Position numbers and translations under genes: made by a program
Notes under the pieces: generated by a model
What the model was told of the DNA's origin: nothing
Databases searched by the model: none
The model's input: the letters and a program-made list of their open reading frames with translations, nothing else
Shown here: positions 1 through 9,558 of the stretch, piece after piece
Layout: each line of letters begins with the position of its first letter
How positions within the stretch are numbered: the stretch's first letter is position 1
Source: Jannaschia donghaensis
GTDB lineage: Bacteria > Pseudomonadota > Alphaproteobacteria > Rhodobacterales > Rhodobacteraceae
Assembly: GCF_001403795.1 (NCBI RefSeq)
Contig: NZ_CXSU01000012.1
Span: 1,583,264-1,647,263, forward strand
Length of the DNA: 64,000 bases
Reading direction: 5' to 3'

Positions 1-1754
1 GCTGCGTGATCCATACGGTCGCCGTTCTTGTTGACCGAAATGCGCAGCCCCCGGCCAACTTCCTGGCGACGCGATATGGTGTTGTCGCTGTGCTTGAGCA
101 TGCATATTACAAAGACGTTCGGGTTATCCCAGCCCTCGCGCAACGCGGAGTGGGAGAAGATGAACCGTGTCGGCTCCTCGAAGGAAAGCAGGCGCTCCTT
201 GTCCTTGAGGATAAGGTCATACGCTGATACGTCATCCGTCAAACCGGCGAACTCACCACGCGCTTTGACCTTTGGATCAACCAGCTTGCCCTTCTTGTCG
301 ATCGAGAAATAACCGTTGTGGGTCGCACCGACGTCGATGCTGTCCAGGTGCTTCCGGTAGGTCTCATCTTCTAGAGGCAGCTCGCCAAGATACTCGGTTT
401 TTAGCGCTTCGTATTCCTCTTCGAAGACACGGGCATATTCGCCTTTTTCATCTTCAGCGTCGTAGTCACGATACTTCGCCACCTCGTCGATGAAGAACAG
501 GGACAGCACTTTGATACCCTTGGCGAAGAGCTGCTTTTCACGGTCGAAATGGGCTGAAATTGTCTCGCGGATCTGAATGCGGCGGATGTCGCGTTCGGTT
601 ATGTCCCCGCTCGCTTCACCGGCCTTCAGAACGGCCCCATTCGTGAAATGCACTTCGTCGACACGTGCGTCGATGTCGGAGACGACGAAATCCCTGTACT
701 GATCGAGGCCTTTGGACAGATCGAATAGGTTGCGGCCCTTTTCGATCTTGCCGAACACCCGTTTGATGCCCGAGTTGGTCTTCACCTCCATCTCAATCCG
801 CGCCATGGGGTCGCTTTTGGAAATCTGGATGCCCTCCAGATAGAGGTACGCATTCGTGCCGGTCAGACCCTTGGCCTGAATCCCGCGCACTTCGATCTTC
901 TTGACCAGCTTCTGGCTGAACGCATCGACCGCATCCAGACGATGCACCTTGTTGTGGATCGTCTTGTGGGTCGCAGAATAGCGCAGGATGAACAGCGGGT
1001 TGAACTTGGGCAAGGCGTTCTGTGTCGCCGTGCCTTCCATCTTCTGCGGCTCGTCGAGGATCAGGATGGGGCGGTTCTTGGCGATCACGTCGATAGGACG
1101 GCGGGACTGGAAATCATCCAGTTCTTCGTAAATCCGCCGGTTATCAGCGCCCGAGGCGTTGAAGGCCTGCACGTTGATCACCATCACATTGATGCCCGCG
1201 TCCGAGGAAAAGCTCTCCAGCTCGTGCAGCCGCTTGGAGTTGTAGATGAAGAACCGTGCCTTTTTGCCGTAGCTTTCGACAAAATGCTCTGCCGTCATCT
1301 CGAGCGACTTGGCCACGCCTTCGCGGATCGCAATCGACGGCACCATGATGATGAACTTGGACCAGCCATAGCGCTTGTTCATCTCAAAGATAGACTTGAT
1401 ATAGCAATAGGTCTTGCCCGTGCCGGTCTCCATCTCGATGTCGAGGTTGATGGCCGCGCCGGGTTTGTAGCTGGCCGGTTTCGGTCTGCCGTTGTTATCG
1501 ACAAACACGCTGAGGCTTTCCGACAAGGGCAGGTTCTGGCGCTGCTGCACCTTGCGGATGTTTTCCAGCACCGTGGACATAGGCATGGCCAGATCGGCGT
1601 TGCGAAAGCCGTCTTCGTCGGAGCGCATCTGCGCGCGGACACCGGGGTCAATCCGATAGACTTGAGCCGCCGTGTTGGGCTGGCCTTCGAAACAATCGAC
1701 CACGGCCTCGACCGCCGCTGTTTGGTAGTCTTGCGACTTGAACTTGATCTTCAT
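1..1754 (-). CDS. Type III restriction enzyme helicase/nuclease subunit (Res), 3' end cut by window edge
   Basis: Open from an ATG at 1754 to the window edge, giving 584 residues of a protein that in this family is usually about 900-1000 aa, so the C-terminal nuclease part is outside. The Walker A region METGTGKT (residues 108-115) and the helicase motif DEPQ (234-237) are the forms typical of type III Res subunits rather than of ordinary DEAD/DEAH helicases. Res normally works with Mod to translocate along and cut DNA after recognising two unmethylated sites. It starts 4 nt after the Mod stop codon, so the two are translationally coupled. Inference: it is the restriction arm of a four-gene minus-strand operon. 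The nuclease motif cannot be checked here. Confidence 0.9.
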   Translation of the reverse strand, partial: MKIKFKSQDYQTAAVEAVVDCFEGQPNTAAQVYRIDPGVRAQMRSDEDGFRNADLAMPMSTVLENIRKVQQRQNLPLSESLSVFVDNNGRPKPASYKPGAAINLDIEMETGTGKTYCYIKSIFEMNKRYGWSKFIIMVPSIAIREGVAKSLEMTAEHFVESYGKKARFFIYNSKRLHELESFSSDAGINVMVINVQAFNASGADNRRIYEELDDFQSRRPIDVIAKNRPILILDEPQKMEGTATQNALPKFNPLFILRYSATHKTIHNKVHRLDAVDAFSQKLVKKIEVRGIQAKGLTGTNAYLYLEGIQISKSDPMARIEMEVKTNSGIKRVFGKIEKGRNLFDLSKGLDQYRDFVVSDIDARVDEVHFTNGAVLKAGEASGDITERDIRRIQIRETISAHFDREKQLFAKGIKVLSLFFIDEVAKYRDYDAEDEKGEYARVFEEEYEALKTEYLGELPLEDETYRKHLDSIDVGATHNGYFSIDKKGKLVDPKVKARGEFAGLTDDVSAYDLILKDKERLLSFEEPTRFIFSHSALREGWDNPNVFVICMLKHSDNTISRRQEVGRGLRISVNKNGDRMDHA

Positions 1755-1758
1755 GGGG

Positions 1759-3735
1759 TCAAATCGCCTTTACTTCGGTTTCGGGCGACATGGCCTTGAA
1801 GATCTGGCGCACGTTGATCTTGGTCTGGTCGTCGGCAAAGCCGGTGTCCTTGAATACGATCCGCATCGGGGCGTAGCCTGCCAGCTCTTTGACCAAGTCC
1901 TCGGAGACACCATCGTCGAAACAGGCCATCAGGGCGGTGTCATCGACAAAGAAGACAGTTTTGCTTTGAACTGTCTCGCGGCGGATGGGCAGGGTCAGGT
2001 CAACGCCCCAGTCGAGCAGGACCTGGAACAGCAAATCCTCGGCCGTGCGGTCCGGTTTGATGTTGTCCACGCGGGACAGCAGATCGGCCTGTGAGGTTTG
2101 ATCCGGCGTGTAGAACACATCGGCCATGTTGGAGCTGTCGATCTTGAGCACGCGGAAGCCGACATCCTTGTTCCAATCGGGGTGACACTCCCCTTCGAGA
2201 ATTTTCTGCCCCGCGCGGCGGATGCGTTCTTTCGTGATATCCGATATTTTTCGATAGCCTTCGCCGTAAGCTGCATCCTTTTCATCTATCGGCTCTGGCA
2301 ATTGGACCGAAATGCATCGCAAGCGACTTCCAGTTTCAGCAGAATGTGCAATTGATGCGTGAGCCGTAGTGCCAGAACCTGCAAAGAAGTCCATGATGGC
2401 GTCATCATTTTCGGTGCAAATCAGCGCGGAAAAATATTTGATGAGGTCTGTCGGTTTTGCGAAATCGAACGGTATGTCCAGCTTTTTAAGTTCCGACGAG
2501 CTGTGTCGGCTCTGAAATTTTTCCAAGATGTTCCCTGGAAGCTGGCCGTCCTTCAAACGATCTTTGAGCCAAATTTTGTAATAGACATTCCATTTGGCCG
2601 CTGATCCGTCCGGATGGACCAGCGACGAACGTTCAGACTTTACGAAGTGGATATTTCCCTTCTTCTTTTCATCGTCGAAACGCTGATAGGTCCAGCGCCA
2701 GACACCGTCATCATCGGTAGGTTTGATCTGCTCGCCTTCTGCTGCAACGGACGGAAAATTAACCCCCGGGGGGATCAACAAGTTTCCGTCGGGATCTTCG
2801 ATAAAATAGCGCTGGTTGGCCCTTGCATCCAGCATTGCTTGATAGAGGCCCATAGCCCGGTATTTTTCACCTTTACGTGGACCATCCTCTTGGGTGCTTG
2901 TGTAGACTTTATCGATGACATTTTGGCTTATCGGTTCCCGGAAAGGAGCAAGTTCAAAAATGTTCTTTGCAAACACTAAGACGTAGTCGACGGAGGGAGA
3001 GAAATGCGTACCCTTTTGCCCACCGGTTTTCATCACTCGCGAGCACACTGTTACAAAATTCTCTTCGCCAAAGACCTCAAAGCACATCTGCAAAAGTCCG
3101 GCGACTTCATCCTGACCAATGGAGATAAAGATTGCCCCATTTTCTGCGAGCAAGTTGCGCGCCAGCCTAAGGCGAGGGAAAAGCATCGAAAGCCAATCCG
3201 AGTGAAAACGCCCGTTGGATGTCGAGTTAACAACCAGTCGATTGCCCTCAGAGTCTACAAGATTTGACTTCGCCAAAAATTCAGTAGAACTCTCAGCAAA
3301 ATCATCGTCATAGATGAAGTCACTACCCGTGTTATACGGCGGGTCGATGTAGATTATCTTGACCTTGCCCAGATAGGTCTCTTGCAGAAGCTTCAGCGCC
3401 TCAAGGTTGTCGCCTTCGATAAACAGGTTCTGGGTGGTGTCGAAATCCACGCTTTCATCCCGCGCGGGGCGCAGGGTTTTGGCGATGGGGGCGTTGGCGG
3501 TGATCAGCGCCTCGCGCTTGCCCGGCCAGTTCAGGTGATAGCGTTCCTGCGGCCCCTCGACGATGCTGCCCGACAGCTCTTGACGTAGCTGGTCAAAATC
3601 CACCGCGAGACGCAGCTTGCCATCCTCACCCGCCGCCTCGGTCACGCAACCGGGGAAGAGCGCGCGGATCTTGGCGATATTGTCCTGCGTCAGGTCAGGG
3701 CTGTGCATTTTCAGCTTTTCGATCTCGTCACTCAT
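1759..3735 (-). CDS. Type III-like site-specific DNA (adenine/cytosine-N4) methyltransferase (Mod)
   Basis: A 658-aa beta-class aminomethyltransferase. The catalytic DPPYNTG motif lies at residues 131-137 and the SAM-binding DFFAGSGTT motif near residue 440, in the order found in type III Mod subunits. Mod recognises the site and methylates one strand, and it is needed for Res to cut. A GTG 12 nt upstream would add four residues, but the ATG at 3735 has GGGGAC about 8 nt before it and is the better start. It lies 27 nt after the DUF4391 gene and 4 nt before res. The target site cannot be predicted from sequence. Confidence 0.92.
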   Translation of the reverse strand: MSDEIEKLKMHSPDLTQDNIAKIRALFPGCVTEAAGEDGKLRLAVDFDQLRQELSGSIVEGPQERYHLNWPGKREALITANAPIAKTLRPARDESVDFDTTQNLFIEGDNLEALKLLQETYLGKVKIIYIDPPYNTGSDFIYDDDFAESSTEFLAKSNLVDSEGNRLVVNSTSNGRFHSDWLSMLFPRLRLARNLLAENGAIFISIGQDEVAGLLQMCFEVFGEENFVTVCSRVMKTGGQKGTHFSPSVDYVLVFAKNIFELAPFREPISQNVIDKVYTSTQEDGPRKGEKYRAMGLYQAMLDARANQRYFIEDPDGNLLIPPGVNFPSVAAEGEQIKPTDDDGVWRWTYQRFDDEKKKGNIHFVKSERSSLVHPDGSAAKWNVYYKIWLKDRLKDGQLPGNILEKFQSRHSSSELKKLDIPFDFAKPTDLIKYFSALICTENDDAIMDFFAGSGTTAHASIAHSAETGSRLRCISVQLPEPIDEKDAAYGEGYRKISDITKERIRRAGQKILEGECHPDWNKDVGFRVLKIDSSNMADVFYTPDQTSQADLLSRVDNIKPDRTAEDLLFQVLLDWGVDLTLPIRRETVQSKTVFFVDDTALMACFDDGVSEDLVKELAGYAPMRIVFKDTGFADDQTKINVRQIFKAMSPETEVKAI

Positions 3736-3762
3736 TATCGTCCCCACGTTCTTTTCTTGGGC

Positions 3763-4431
3763 CTATTCCGGCTTTTTCAGATGCTCGAAGTCCGCCTGCG
3801 CCTCACGCAGCTGACCGTGCAGTGTCATTTTGATGTTGAATTGCGTCTCGCGTTTCAACCTGGATTTCAGCTGGCTGATCTCACGCTCTTTGGTTTTGAG
3901 GGCGTAGGTCCGGTCCATCCGCGCGCTCAGGGATTCCGCCGTTTGGGGCACGATCGGCATGAGCGCCGTTAAGATTTGTTCATAAAGCACGCCAAGGTTC
4001 AGCGCCACTGGCAATGGGCTGCGGGGCGTATCGGCGGGCAGCCAATCCGAGCGCAGATAGTCCGAGAGCACCCATTTGGTCGCGTCCGCGACGGACGGGC
4101 GTTTGTGGGCGGCGGCGATCTGGATTTGGCCGTCTTGTTCCAGTTCAAACAGGATGGGAAAGGGGATGGCGCGGTCGATGGCCCGCAGCACGTCGTCATG
4201 TACAGCGTCAGTTTTCAACGAGACGCGGAACACCTGTATTTCCGGCACGGATTTGGTGGCGGGCAGGTTGACGGTTTCCGGGGCCAATTTGGCGCGCCAT
4301 GTGATCTGGTCCACCTGCGCGACGAACTTGTCCTTGAGCGCTGTGGTGGCCTGAACCCGGTCATAGATCCGCGTCTTGGGCACGACGCGCTTCAGGAACG
4401 TCGATTTGGGGTAGTCGTAGAGCGCGGTCAT
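3763..4431 (-). CDS. DUF4391 domain protein
   Basis: A 222-aa protein recognised as DUF4391. The features are an N-terminal FLKRVVPKT-type stretch, a central beta-rich region with IQVFRVSLKT and FELEQDGQI, and a charged helical C-terminus with likely coiled coil (residues about 170-222). The biochemical role is unknown. Members of this family are usually encoded between a large helicase and a type III-like methylase, as here. The start ATG overlaps the helicase stop (ATGA), indicating tight coupling. Inference: an accessory or adaptor subunit of the helicase-Mod-Res complex. Confidence 0.85.
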   Translation of the reverse strand: MTALYDYPKSTFLKRVVPKTRIYDRVQATTALKDKFVAQVDQITWRAKLAPETVNLPATKSVPEIQVFRVSLKTDAVHDDVLRAIDRAIPFPILFELEQDGQIQIAAAHKRPSVADATKWVLSDYLRSDWLPADTPRSPLPVALNLGVLYEQILTALMPIVPQTAESLSARMDRTYALKTKEREISQLKSRLKRETQFNIKMTLHGQLREAQADFEHLKKPE

Positions 4432-7400
4432 GCAGCGTCCCTCACGACGATGAAGGCGAGCAGCTCAAAGTCATCGAGCCCGGCGATGGTGTGGGTGAGC
4501 GCGGTGGTGTGCCCGCCGGAAAAGAGGCTGTCGAGATCGCGTTCTTCCTTCACCTCGATCATGGATTTGATCGCGTGGCTGAGAAGTTTTGAGTATTTGC
4601 CCATCTCACGCCCGTCTTTGGTATCGGCATTGAAGGCATCGCAGAGCGCCTTGATTGGTTTGTCGAGACCCTTGCAGCTGGAGCGGATCAGGTCGAGCAG
4701 GCGCTTCACCTCGGTGTGGTCGGCGATGACGTTTGCGTCGTTGTCGAGGTAGATCAAGTAGTAAGGGTGCAACCGGTTCTGCTGGTTGACGTTTACATCA
4801 GGGTGGATGTTGCGCAGGGCAAAGATCACGCCGGGCTCCAGGCCTTTCGCCGGGTTGGACGGGACGATGGCGTGAAGGCCCTTGGGTTGGCCAGACAGGT
4901 CGCCATGTTCCTTGGTGTAGTTGAGCAGGTCCATGCGGAAGTCATTCAGGCCAAGATCCGTGATTGAGACACCTGTCTTGACGTCCTCCAGCTCGATCAC
5001 CTCGTCCTGAAGGCGCTGGAGCTGGTCCTTGCGATATGCGGTATCGCTGCTTTTTGCCGTTAGAACGTTGTCTTCGCCGGTGCCTGCGAGGTCGACGATG
5101 TGCATTCGGTTTTCGACGCGTTCCTTGAGGTTGATGTATTCGTCCAGCGAGATGTCTGGCCAGTAGTTGACCAGCTGGATAGCAGAGTTGGGCGATCCAA
5201 TACGATCCACGCGGCCGAACCGCTGAACGATCCTGACCGGGTTCCAGTGGATGTCGTAGTTGATCAGATAATCGCAATCCTGCAGGTTTTGCCCTTCGGA
5301 AATGCAGTCGGTGCCGATCAGAATGTCCAGCTCATCTGGCACCTCCGGCATTATCAGTGCTTTCTCTTTCGCCTTGGGGGCGAAGAGCGTCAGAACCGAC
5401 TGGAAGCCATAGTGAGGCTTCAAGGTCGTTTTTGGGTTGCCCGAGCCCGTGACGATGCCGGTTTCGGAATCCATCGCAGCCTTCAGGGCTGGTGCGACAT
5501 GTCGATAAAGGTATTCCGCCGTATCTGCGTAGGCCGTGAAGATCAGAACCTTGCGATTGCCAGGGTTCAAGGGGGCGGCCATTTTCTGCTTGATGACGTC
5601 AATCAGGTGCTGAAGTTTGGCGTCCTCTTCGACGCCAACCTTTTCCATTTCGGTCAGTAAGCCTTGGATGATCTCGCGGTCGCCTCCCAAGTCGGCCTTC
5701 CATGTGGGAATGTCCATATCAGCAAGGTCGATCTGGATCTTCTTTCCGATGGTGAATTCGCCAAGTCCCGACAGGTCATCATCGTCTGTATCCAAGTTGT
5801 CCAGGTCATTGAAAACGTCTTCAATCCTGCCGTTGCCACCACTCGCCTCAAAGCGATCGATGGCATCCAGCATAGCGGCGATGTTTCGGTCGAGCGCACC
5901 CAGTGTAAGTCGGAATGCCTCGACTGAGCTTTCAAGGCGTTTCAGAAGGTTCGTTGTCATCAGCGCTTGTAGGCTTCGCTCTCGGTCGGCCTGGCGCAAA
6001 GTTCCTTTAGAGCCCTCCGTCTTGGTGTCGTAGAGCTCTTCGTATTTTGTGAGGCGGCTGGGTTGGATGTAGTTCACCGGTGCGTAGACGGCCATTTTGA
6101 GCAGTGACAAGTCGCTATAAATCTCGTCAAACCCCACAACGTCCTCGCGAAACGTGATCGGTAGGTGATGGGAAATGGGCTTCTTACGTTCTGGAAACGG
6201 GCCAATATCGGCAGTATCGTAGAACTGTTCGATGTGCTTCCGAGAACGCGCAATCGTCACAGAGTCCAATAGCTCAAAGAAATCAAGATCAAGCGCTCTA
6301 AGAATGGATTGTGCTGTGCGTTCCGCTGGAGGAAGCTCAGCCCAAGTGTTGAAGGCCGTTTGGGCCTTGCGGAAAATCTCTTCGACACTGGATTTGGTCT
6401 TAAGGTTGCGGTTCAACGTGTCCGAGTGGCCTTCATATGCCAGTGCAAGCTGGTTGCGAAGGTCAGTGAACCTGTTGTTCACCGGGGTCGCGGAAAGCAT
6501 CAGGACTTTTGTCTTCACACCGGCCCTGATGACCTTGTTCATCAGCTTTTGATATCGTGTTTCCCGATCTTTGTAGACGTCGTTATTCCGAAAATTGTGC
6601 GATTCATCAATTACAATGAGATCATAGTTGCCCCAATTCACCCTATCCAGCGGTATTCCCAAGGACTCACCAGACGTTCTTGATAGGTCGGTGTGACAAA
6701 GGACGTCGTAGTTAAAGCGATCAGCCGCAAACTGGTTCGTTTTTAGATTCGTGTTGTAGTTGCGCCAATTGTCGGCGAGCTTTTTGGGGCAGAGAACCAG
6801 AACAGATTTGTTCCGTAGTTCATAATACTTGACTACCGCCAGCGCGGTAAAAGTTTTTCCCAAGCCGACACTGTCCGCGAGGATGCAGCCATTGTACGTC
6901 TCCAGCTTATTGATGACCCCCGTAGCTGCGTCTCTTTGGTAGTTGAACAACTTGTTCCAAACGAGACTATCTAGATATCCCGTTTGGTCATTGGGCAGCA
7001 CATCGTCATCAACCTCTTCAAGGAATTCCTTGAAGAGGTTGTACAGGATCAGGAAGTAAATTCTTTGCGGTGAATTCTCCTGGTACACGGCCTCAATGTG
7101 TTGAAGCACCTGTTCTGTCACATCTTGGACGTTAGCAGGATTCGCCCAAACCTGATCAAACAGGGAAAGATATGTCTTTGCAGAAAGGTCGTCTTCGAAA
7201 GCATGGGTGAAGTTCGACACAGCGTTGCCTGGCTGGTAGCCCAAGTCGACCGCTGAAAACCCGCTGATTGGCGAGAAAACTCGGTTACCTTTACGTGCTT
7301 CGATATGCGCAAACTGCTGCATCGGTGCATCTGTTGCGTTAGATTTGAAGGTGGCTTTTTCCCGGATCCAGTCCGCACATTGTCGTGCAATGGCCTTTTG

Positions 7401-7700
7401 GGTCAACTTATTGCGAAGATGAATCTCGAACTCTGTGCCGTAGAGTGCGGTTTCCCTAAGCTGTTTCGGGATGAAAAATTCCCGCTTCTCTTTCTTTGAT
7501 CGACTTAGAGCCTCGTTTGGAATGAAAGTTGGATCCGTTAAGATGAATTCGAGTTCCTGAACGCTTTCCAACTCATCCCTCAGCGCTTCATATGCAAAGA
7601 TCGAAAAGCAACTGGCCGCCACTCGGATTTTTGCACCAGCTTCGGCCCCTGCTTTCAGTTCATCTCCCAAAAGGACAGAAATGTTGTCGATGATTTTCAA
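4428..7700 (-). CDS. SNF2-type DEAD/DEAH helicase with PLD-like N-terminal domain
   Basis: A 1090-aa protein. Residues about 1-170 resemble the phospholipase-D-like region found in front of such helicases (the GNRVFSPISGFSAVDLG segment), but no clear HxK pair is visible. The helicase core has Walker A SVGLGKT (277-283), DESH (365-368), SATPVNNR, and a helicase-C domain with GTDCISEGQNLQDCD and QRFGRVDRIG. The start is a TTG at 7700 preceded by GAGG with 7 nt spacing; no in-frame ATG fits better. It is the first gene of the operon helicase-DUF4391-Mod-Res. Known for the family: ATP-driven DNA translocases of defence systems. Inference: the effector or motor of an extended type III-like restriction system. 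Confidence 0.88.
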   Translation of the reverse strand: MKIIDNISVLLGDELKAGAEAGAKIRVAASCFSIFAYEALRDELESVQELEFILTDPTFIPNEALSRSKKEKREFFIPKQLRETALYGTEFEIHLRNKLTQKAIARQCADWIREKATFKSNATDAPMQQFAHIEARKGNRVFSPISGFSAVDLGYQPGNAVSNFTHAFEDDLSAKTYLSLFDQVWANPANVQDVTEQVLQHIEAVYQENSPQRIYFLILYNLFKEFLEEVDDDVLPNDQTGYLDSLVWNKLFNYQRDAATGVINKLETYNGCILADSVGLGKTFTALAVVKYYELRNKSVLVLCPKKLADNWRNYNTNLKTNQFAADRFNYDVLCHTDLSRTSGESLGIPLDRVNWGNYDLIVIDESHNFRNNDVYKDRETRYQKLMNKVIRAGVKTKVLMLSATPVNNRFTDLRNQLALAYEGHSDTLNRNLKTKSSVEEIFRKAQTAFNTWAELPPAERTAQSILRALDLDFFELLDSVTIARSRKHIEQFYDTADIGPFPERKKPISHHLPITFREDVVGFDEIYSDLSLLKMAVYAPVNYIQPSRLTKYEELYDTKTEGSKGTLRQADRERSLQALMTTNLLKRLESSVEAFRLTLGALDRNIAAMLDAIDRFEASGGNGRIEDVFNDLDNLDTDDDDLSGLGEFTIGKKIQIDLADMDIPTWKADLGGDREIIQGLLTEMEKVGVEEDAKLQHLIDVIKQKMAAPLNPGNRKVLIFTAYADTAEYLYRHVAPALKAAMDSETGIVTGSGNPKTTLKPHYGFQSVLTLFAPKAKEKALIMPEVPDELDILIGTDCISEGQNLQDCDYLINYDIHWNPVRIVQRFGRVDRIGSPNSAIQLVNYWPDISLDEYINLKERVENRMHIVDLAGTGEDNVLTAKSSDTAYRKDQLQRLQDEVIELEDVKTGVSITDLGLNDFRMDLLNYTKEHGDLSGQPKGLHAIVPSNPAKGLEPGVIFALRNIHPDVNVNQQNRLHPYYLIYLDNDANVIADHTEVKRLLDLIRSSCKGLDKPIKALCDAFNADTKDGREMGKYSKLLSHAIKSMIEVKEERDLDSLFSGGHTTALTHTIAGLDDFELLAFIVVRDAA

Positions 7701-8072
7701 GTGCCAACCTCAAAAAAAAAGTACTTTGAGGCTCAAGCTAACGTCCCCTGCCGGTGATGCACAGCCATGAACGGCCCCAAGACTCAACAGAAGGCGCGTC
7801 AATCGGTGCTACAGCACCTGATTTTGCGGGGAATGTCAGCTTTGCGTGGTCCGATTGCGGCTGTGCGCACTTGCAGCGAATGTCTGCTTCCCGCCCTGAC
7901 CGACTATCAGGGTGACCATATGCCAATCGATATCGTAGGTACGGGCCAAAGTACTTATTGTTCAGCAGACAGCTGGAAGAACGTCAAACGGGGTTAGCTG
8001 GGGGATGCTTTGGGGGATAAATCTTCGCAATGCCCACGCAATATACTGTAATACATACATTTTTATTGCTAT
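7701..8072. other. Intergenic region upstream of the helicase operon
   Basis: No gene is supported here. A perfect 7-bp inverted repeat (CCTCAAA at 7708-7714, TTTGAGG at 7725-7731, separated by 10 nt that include an A-run) sits directly upstream of the TTG start of the helicase gene. It could be an operator or attenuator. The rest, up to the tRNA-derived repeat at 8073, shows nothing I recognise. Confidence 0.5.
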
Positions 8073-8119
8073 AATGGTGCCCGGGGGCGGAATCGAACCA
8101 CCGACACGAGGATTTTCAA
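8073..8119. repeat. Left attachment site, duplicated 3' end of tRNA-Phe
   Basis: 47 bp identical to 20406-20452. It holds the T-arm, acceptor 3' strand, discriminator and CCA of tRNA-Phe on the minus strand, but the 5' half of the tRNA is absent, so it is a remnant left by integration rather than a gene. Confidence 0.93.
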
Positions 8120-8233
8120 ACCGAAGCTTATTGATAAGGCTCAACAGGATAGGTCTGAAAATTCTGTCAAACCCACCACGGCGCATCAAGCACTTAGCAG
8201 CGAATTGTCAAACCTTGGCCCCGAGGCCATCCG

Positions 8234-9088
8234 ATGAGCTGGCGGGTTGCGAATGCTTGTGCCGAGCGGAAGTTTGGCAGTGCCACGCGCAAGCAGATCA
8301 TCATGTTTCTGGCCGATAAGGCCTCGGATGATGGCTCGGGCATCTGGTGTTCGAAGGGGACGATCCAGCGGCACACCGAGCTTGGGGAGACCACGGTCAA
8401 GCGGACGATCCGGGACTTTCTGAGGGAAGGCATTCTGATCGAGACCGGCGCGCGGGGGTGCAAGAACGGATTCACAGTCGTTTATCGGATCGATCTCGCA
8501 CGCATTGAGGCGCTGGAACTGACCGCCGAACCCGATATCGAGACGGGGGCCACCGTGGACCCCGTCCAGACTGGACCCGGAACGGGGGCCACAGTGGCCG
8601 GGGTACCGGGGCCACCACGGCCCCCAAACCATCCTAAAACCATCCATAAACCACCTACGCGCGAGCGCGTGGTGGCGGAGGATGAAGAGGCTGAGAAGGT
8701 TTTGGCGGCCTATCCGCCCGACCGTCTGCGTGGGAAGGCTGAGTGCCTCGCGCGGATCAGGGACATCCTGGACGCTGGAACGGAGGCTGATGACCTGTTG
8801 CAGGCCGTGAAGGTTTACGCGTCCGAGAGTGCGGGTTTCACCCGGTCGAAGGTCTGTTTCTCGGACAACTGGTTCAGGTCCAGCAGGTGGCGGGCTTATG
8901 TCGAGGACATTGCCAAGAACCGCGAAGAGTCGAAGGCGAGGGAGGTCGAGATGCTGGCAGGCCTGGCCAACTGGGTCGCCGACAAGCACCCTCTGTGCCG
9001 CCATATCACGCCCGGCCAAGTCGATGCATTGCTGGCCGCGAAGCTGGTGACAGAGGTGCAAATCCAGGCGGTAGGCCTCAGATCATGA
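8234..9088 (+). CDS. Helix-turn-helix protein, replication-initiator-like
   Basis: A 284-aa protein. Residues about 1-80 form a winged-helix region of the type seen in plasmid and phage replication proteins (a MSWRVANACAE start, then IMFLADKASDDGSG and TIQRHTELGETTVKRTIRDF). A Pro/Gly-rich linker follows at about 105-150, then a helical C-terminal half with a Trp-rich stretch near 215. GAGG lies 7 nt before the ATG. Its stop overlaps the mobC start (ATGA), so it is the first gene of the mobilization operon. Inference: it binds the element's origin or oriT region, or regulates mobilization. An initiator role is possible but not shown. Confidence 0.65.
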   Translation: MSWRVANACAERKFGSATRKQIIMFLADKASDDGSGIWCSKGTIQRHTELGETTVKRTIRDFLREGILIETGARGCKNGFTVVYRIDLARIEALELTAEPDIETGATVDPVQTGPGTGATVAGVPGPPRPPNHPKTIHKPPTRERVVAEDEEAEKVLAAYPPDRLRGKAECLARIRDILDAGTEADDLLQAVKVYASESAGFTRSKVCFSDNWFRSSRWRAYVEDIAKNREESKAREVEMLAGLANWVADKHPLCRHITPGQVDALLAAKLVTEVQIQAVGLRS

Positions 9089-9558
9089 GCCATACCGATC
9101 CCACCGAAGCGCAAACAGCAAGGCGACCCATGTCATACGCTGGCGCTGCTGACATGGGACCTTGCGAGGGGCGGCACGCCTCCCCTTCGAACCCCACCGG
9201 CGCGGGTAAAGCCCCCGCCAAAGAGTCGCTGACCGAGACCTTTGTCTTCCGCTGCACCGCGTCTGAGAAGGCCCAGCTGCGCGCCAAGGCCGAAGCCGCT
9301 GGACTGCCCGCCTCGACCCTTCTGCGCGAGGCGCTTGGCCTGACCGAGGCACGCCGTCGCAAGCCCATCCCTCGCGTTGATCCGGCGCTCGTGCTGGCCG
9401 TCGGCCGCATTGGCGGCAACGTCAACCAGATCGCCCGCTGGCTGAACCATGCCATGAAGGTTGGGCGCACGGACCTCGACACACTGACCGTCGCGCGCCG
9501 CCTCGTGGTGATCGAACGCCAGCTCGCCGCGCTTCTCGATGAGGCGCGGCGGTGCTGA
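9085..9558 (+). CDS. mobC: MobC-like plasmid mobilization relaxosome protein
   Basis: A 157-aa protein with a low-complexity N-terminus (about 50 residues), then a ribbon-helix-helix-like segment (FVFRCTASEKAQLRAKAEAA). The family signature VGRIGGNVNQIARWLN is near residue 120. MobC proteins bind oriT and help the relaxase melt and nick the DNA. The start ATG overlaps the upstream stop, and its own stop lies inside the first codons of the relaxase gene (GTG at 9552), so the three genes form one translational unit. oriT probably lies near 8120-8233 or within this operon, but I cannot identify the nick site. Confidence 0.85.
   Translation: MSHTDPTEAQTARRPMSYAGAADMGPCEGRHASPSNPTGAGKAPAKESLTETFVFRCTASEKAQLRAKAEAAGLPASTLLREALGLTEARRRKPIPRVDPALVLAVGRIGGNVNQIARWLNHAMKVGRTDLDTLTVARRLVVIERQLAALLDEARRC

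Noticed and set aside
7962..8189. Frame encoding ENPRVGGSIPPPG-like peptide
   Set aside because: This peptide is the well-known false translation of a tRNA 3' end; the DNA is the left attachment repeat.
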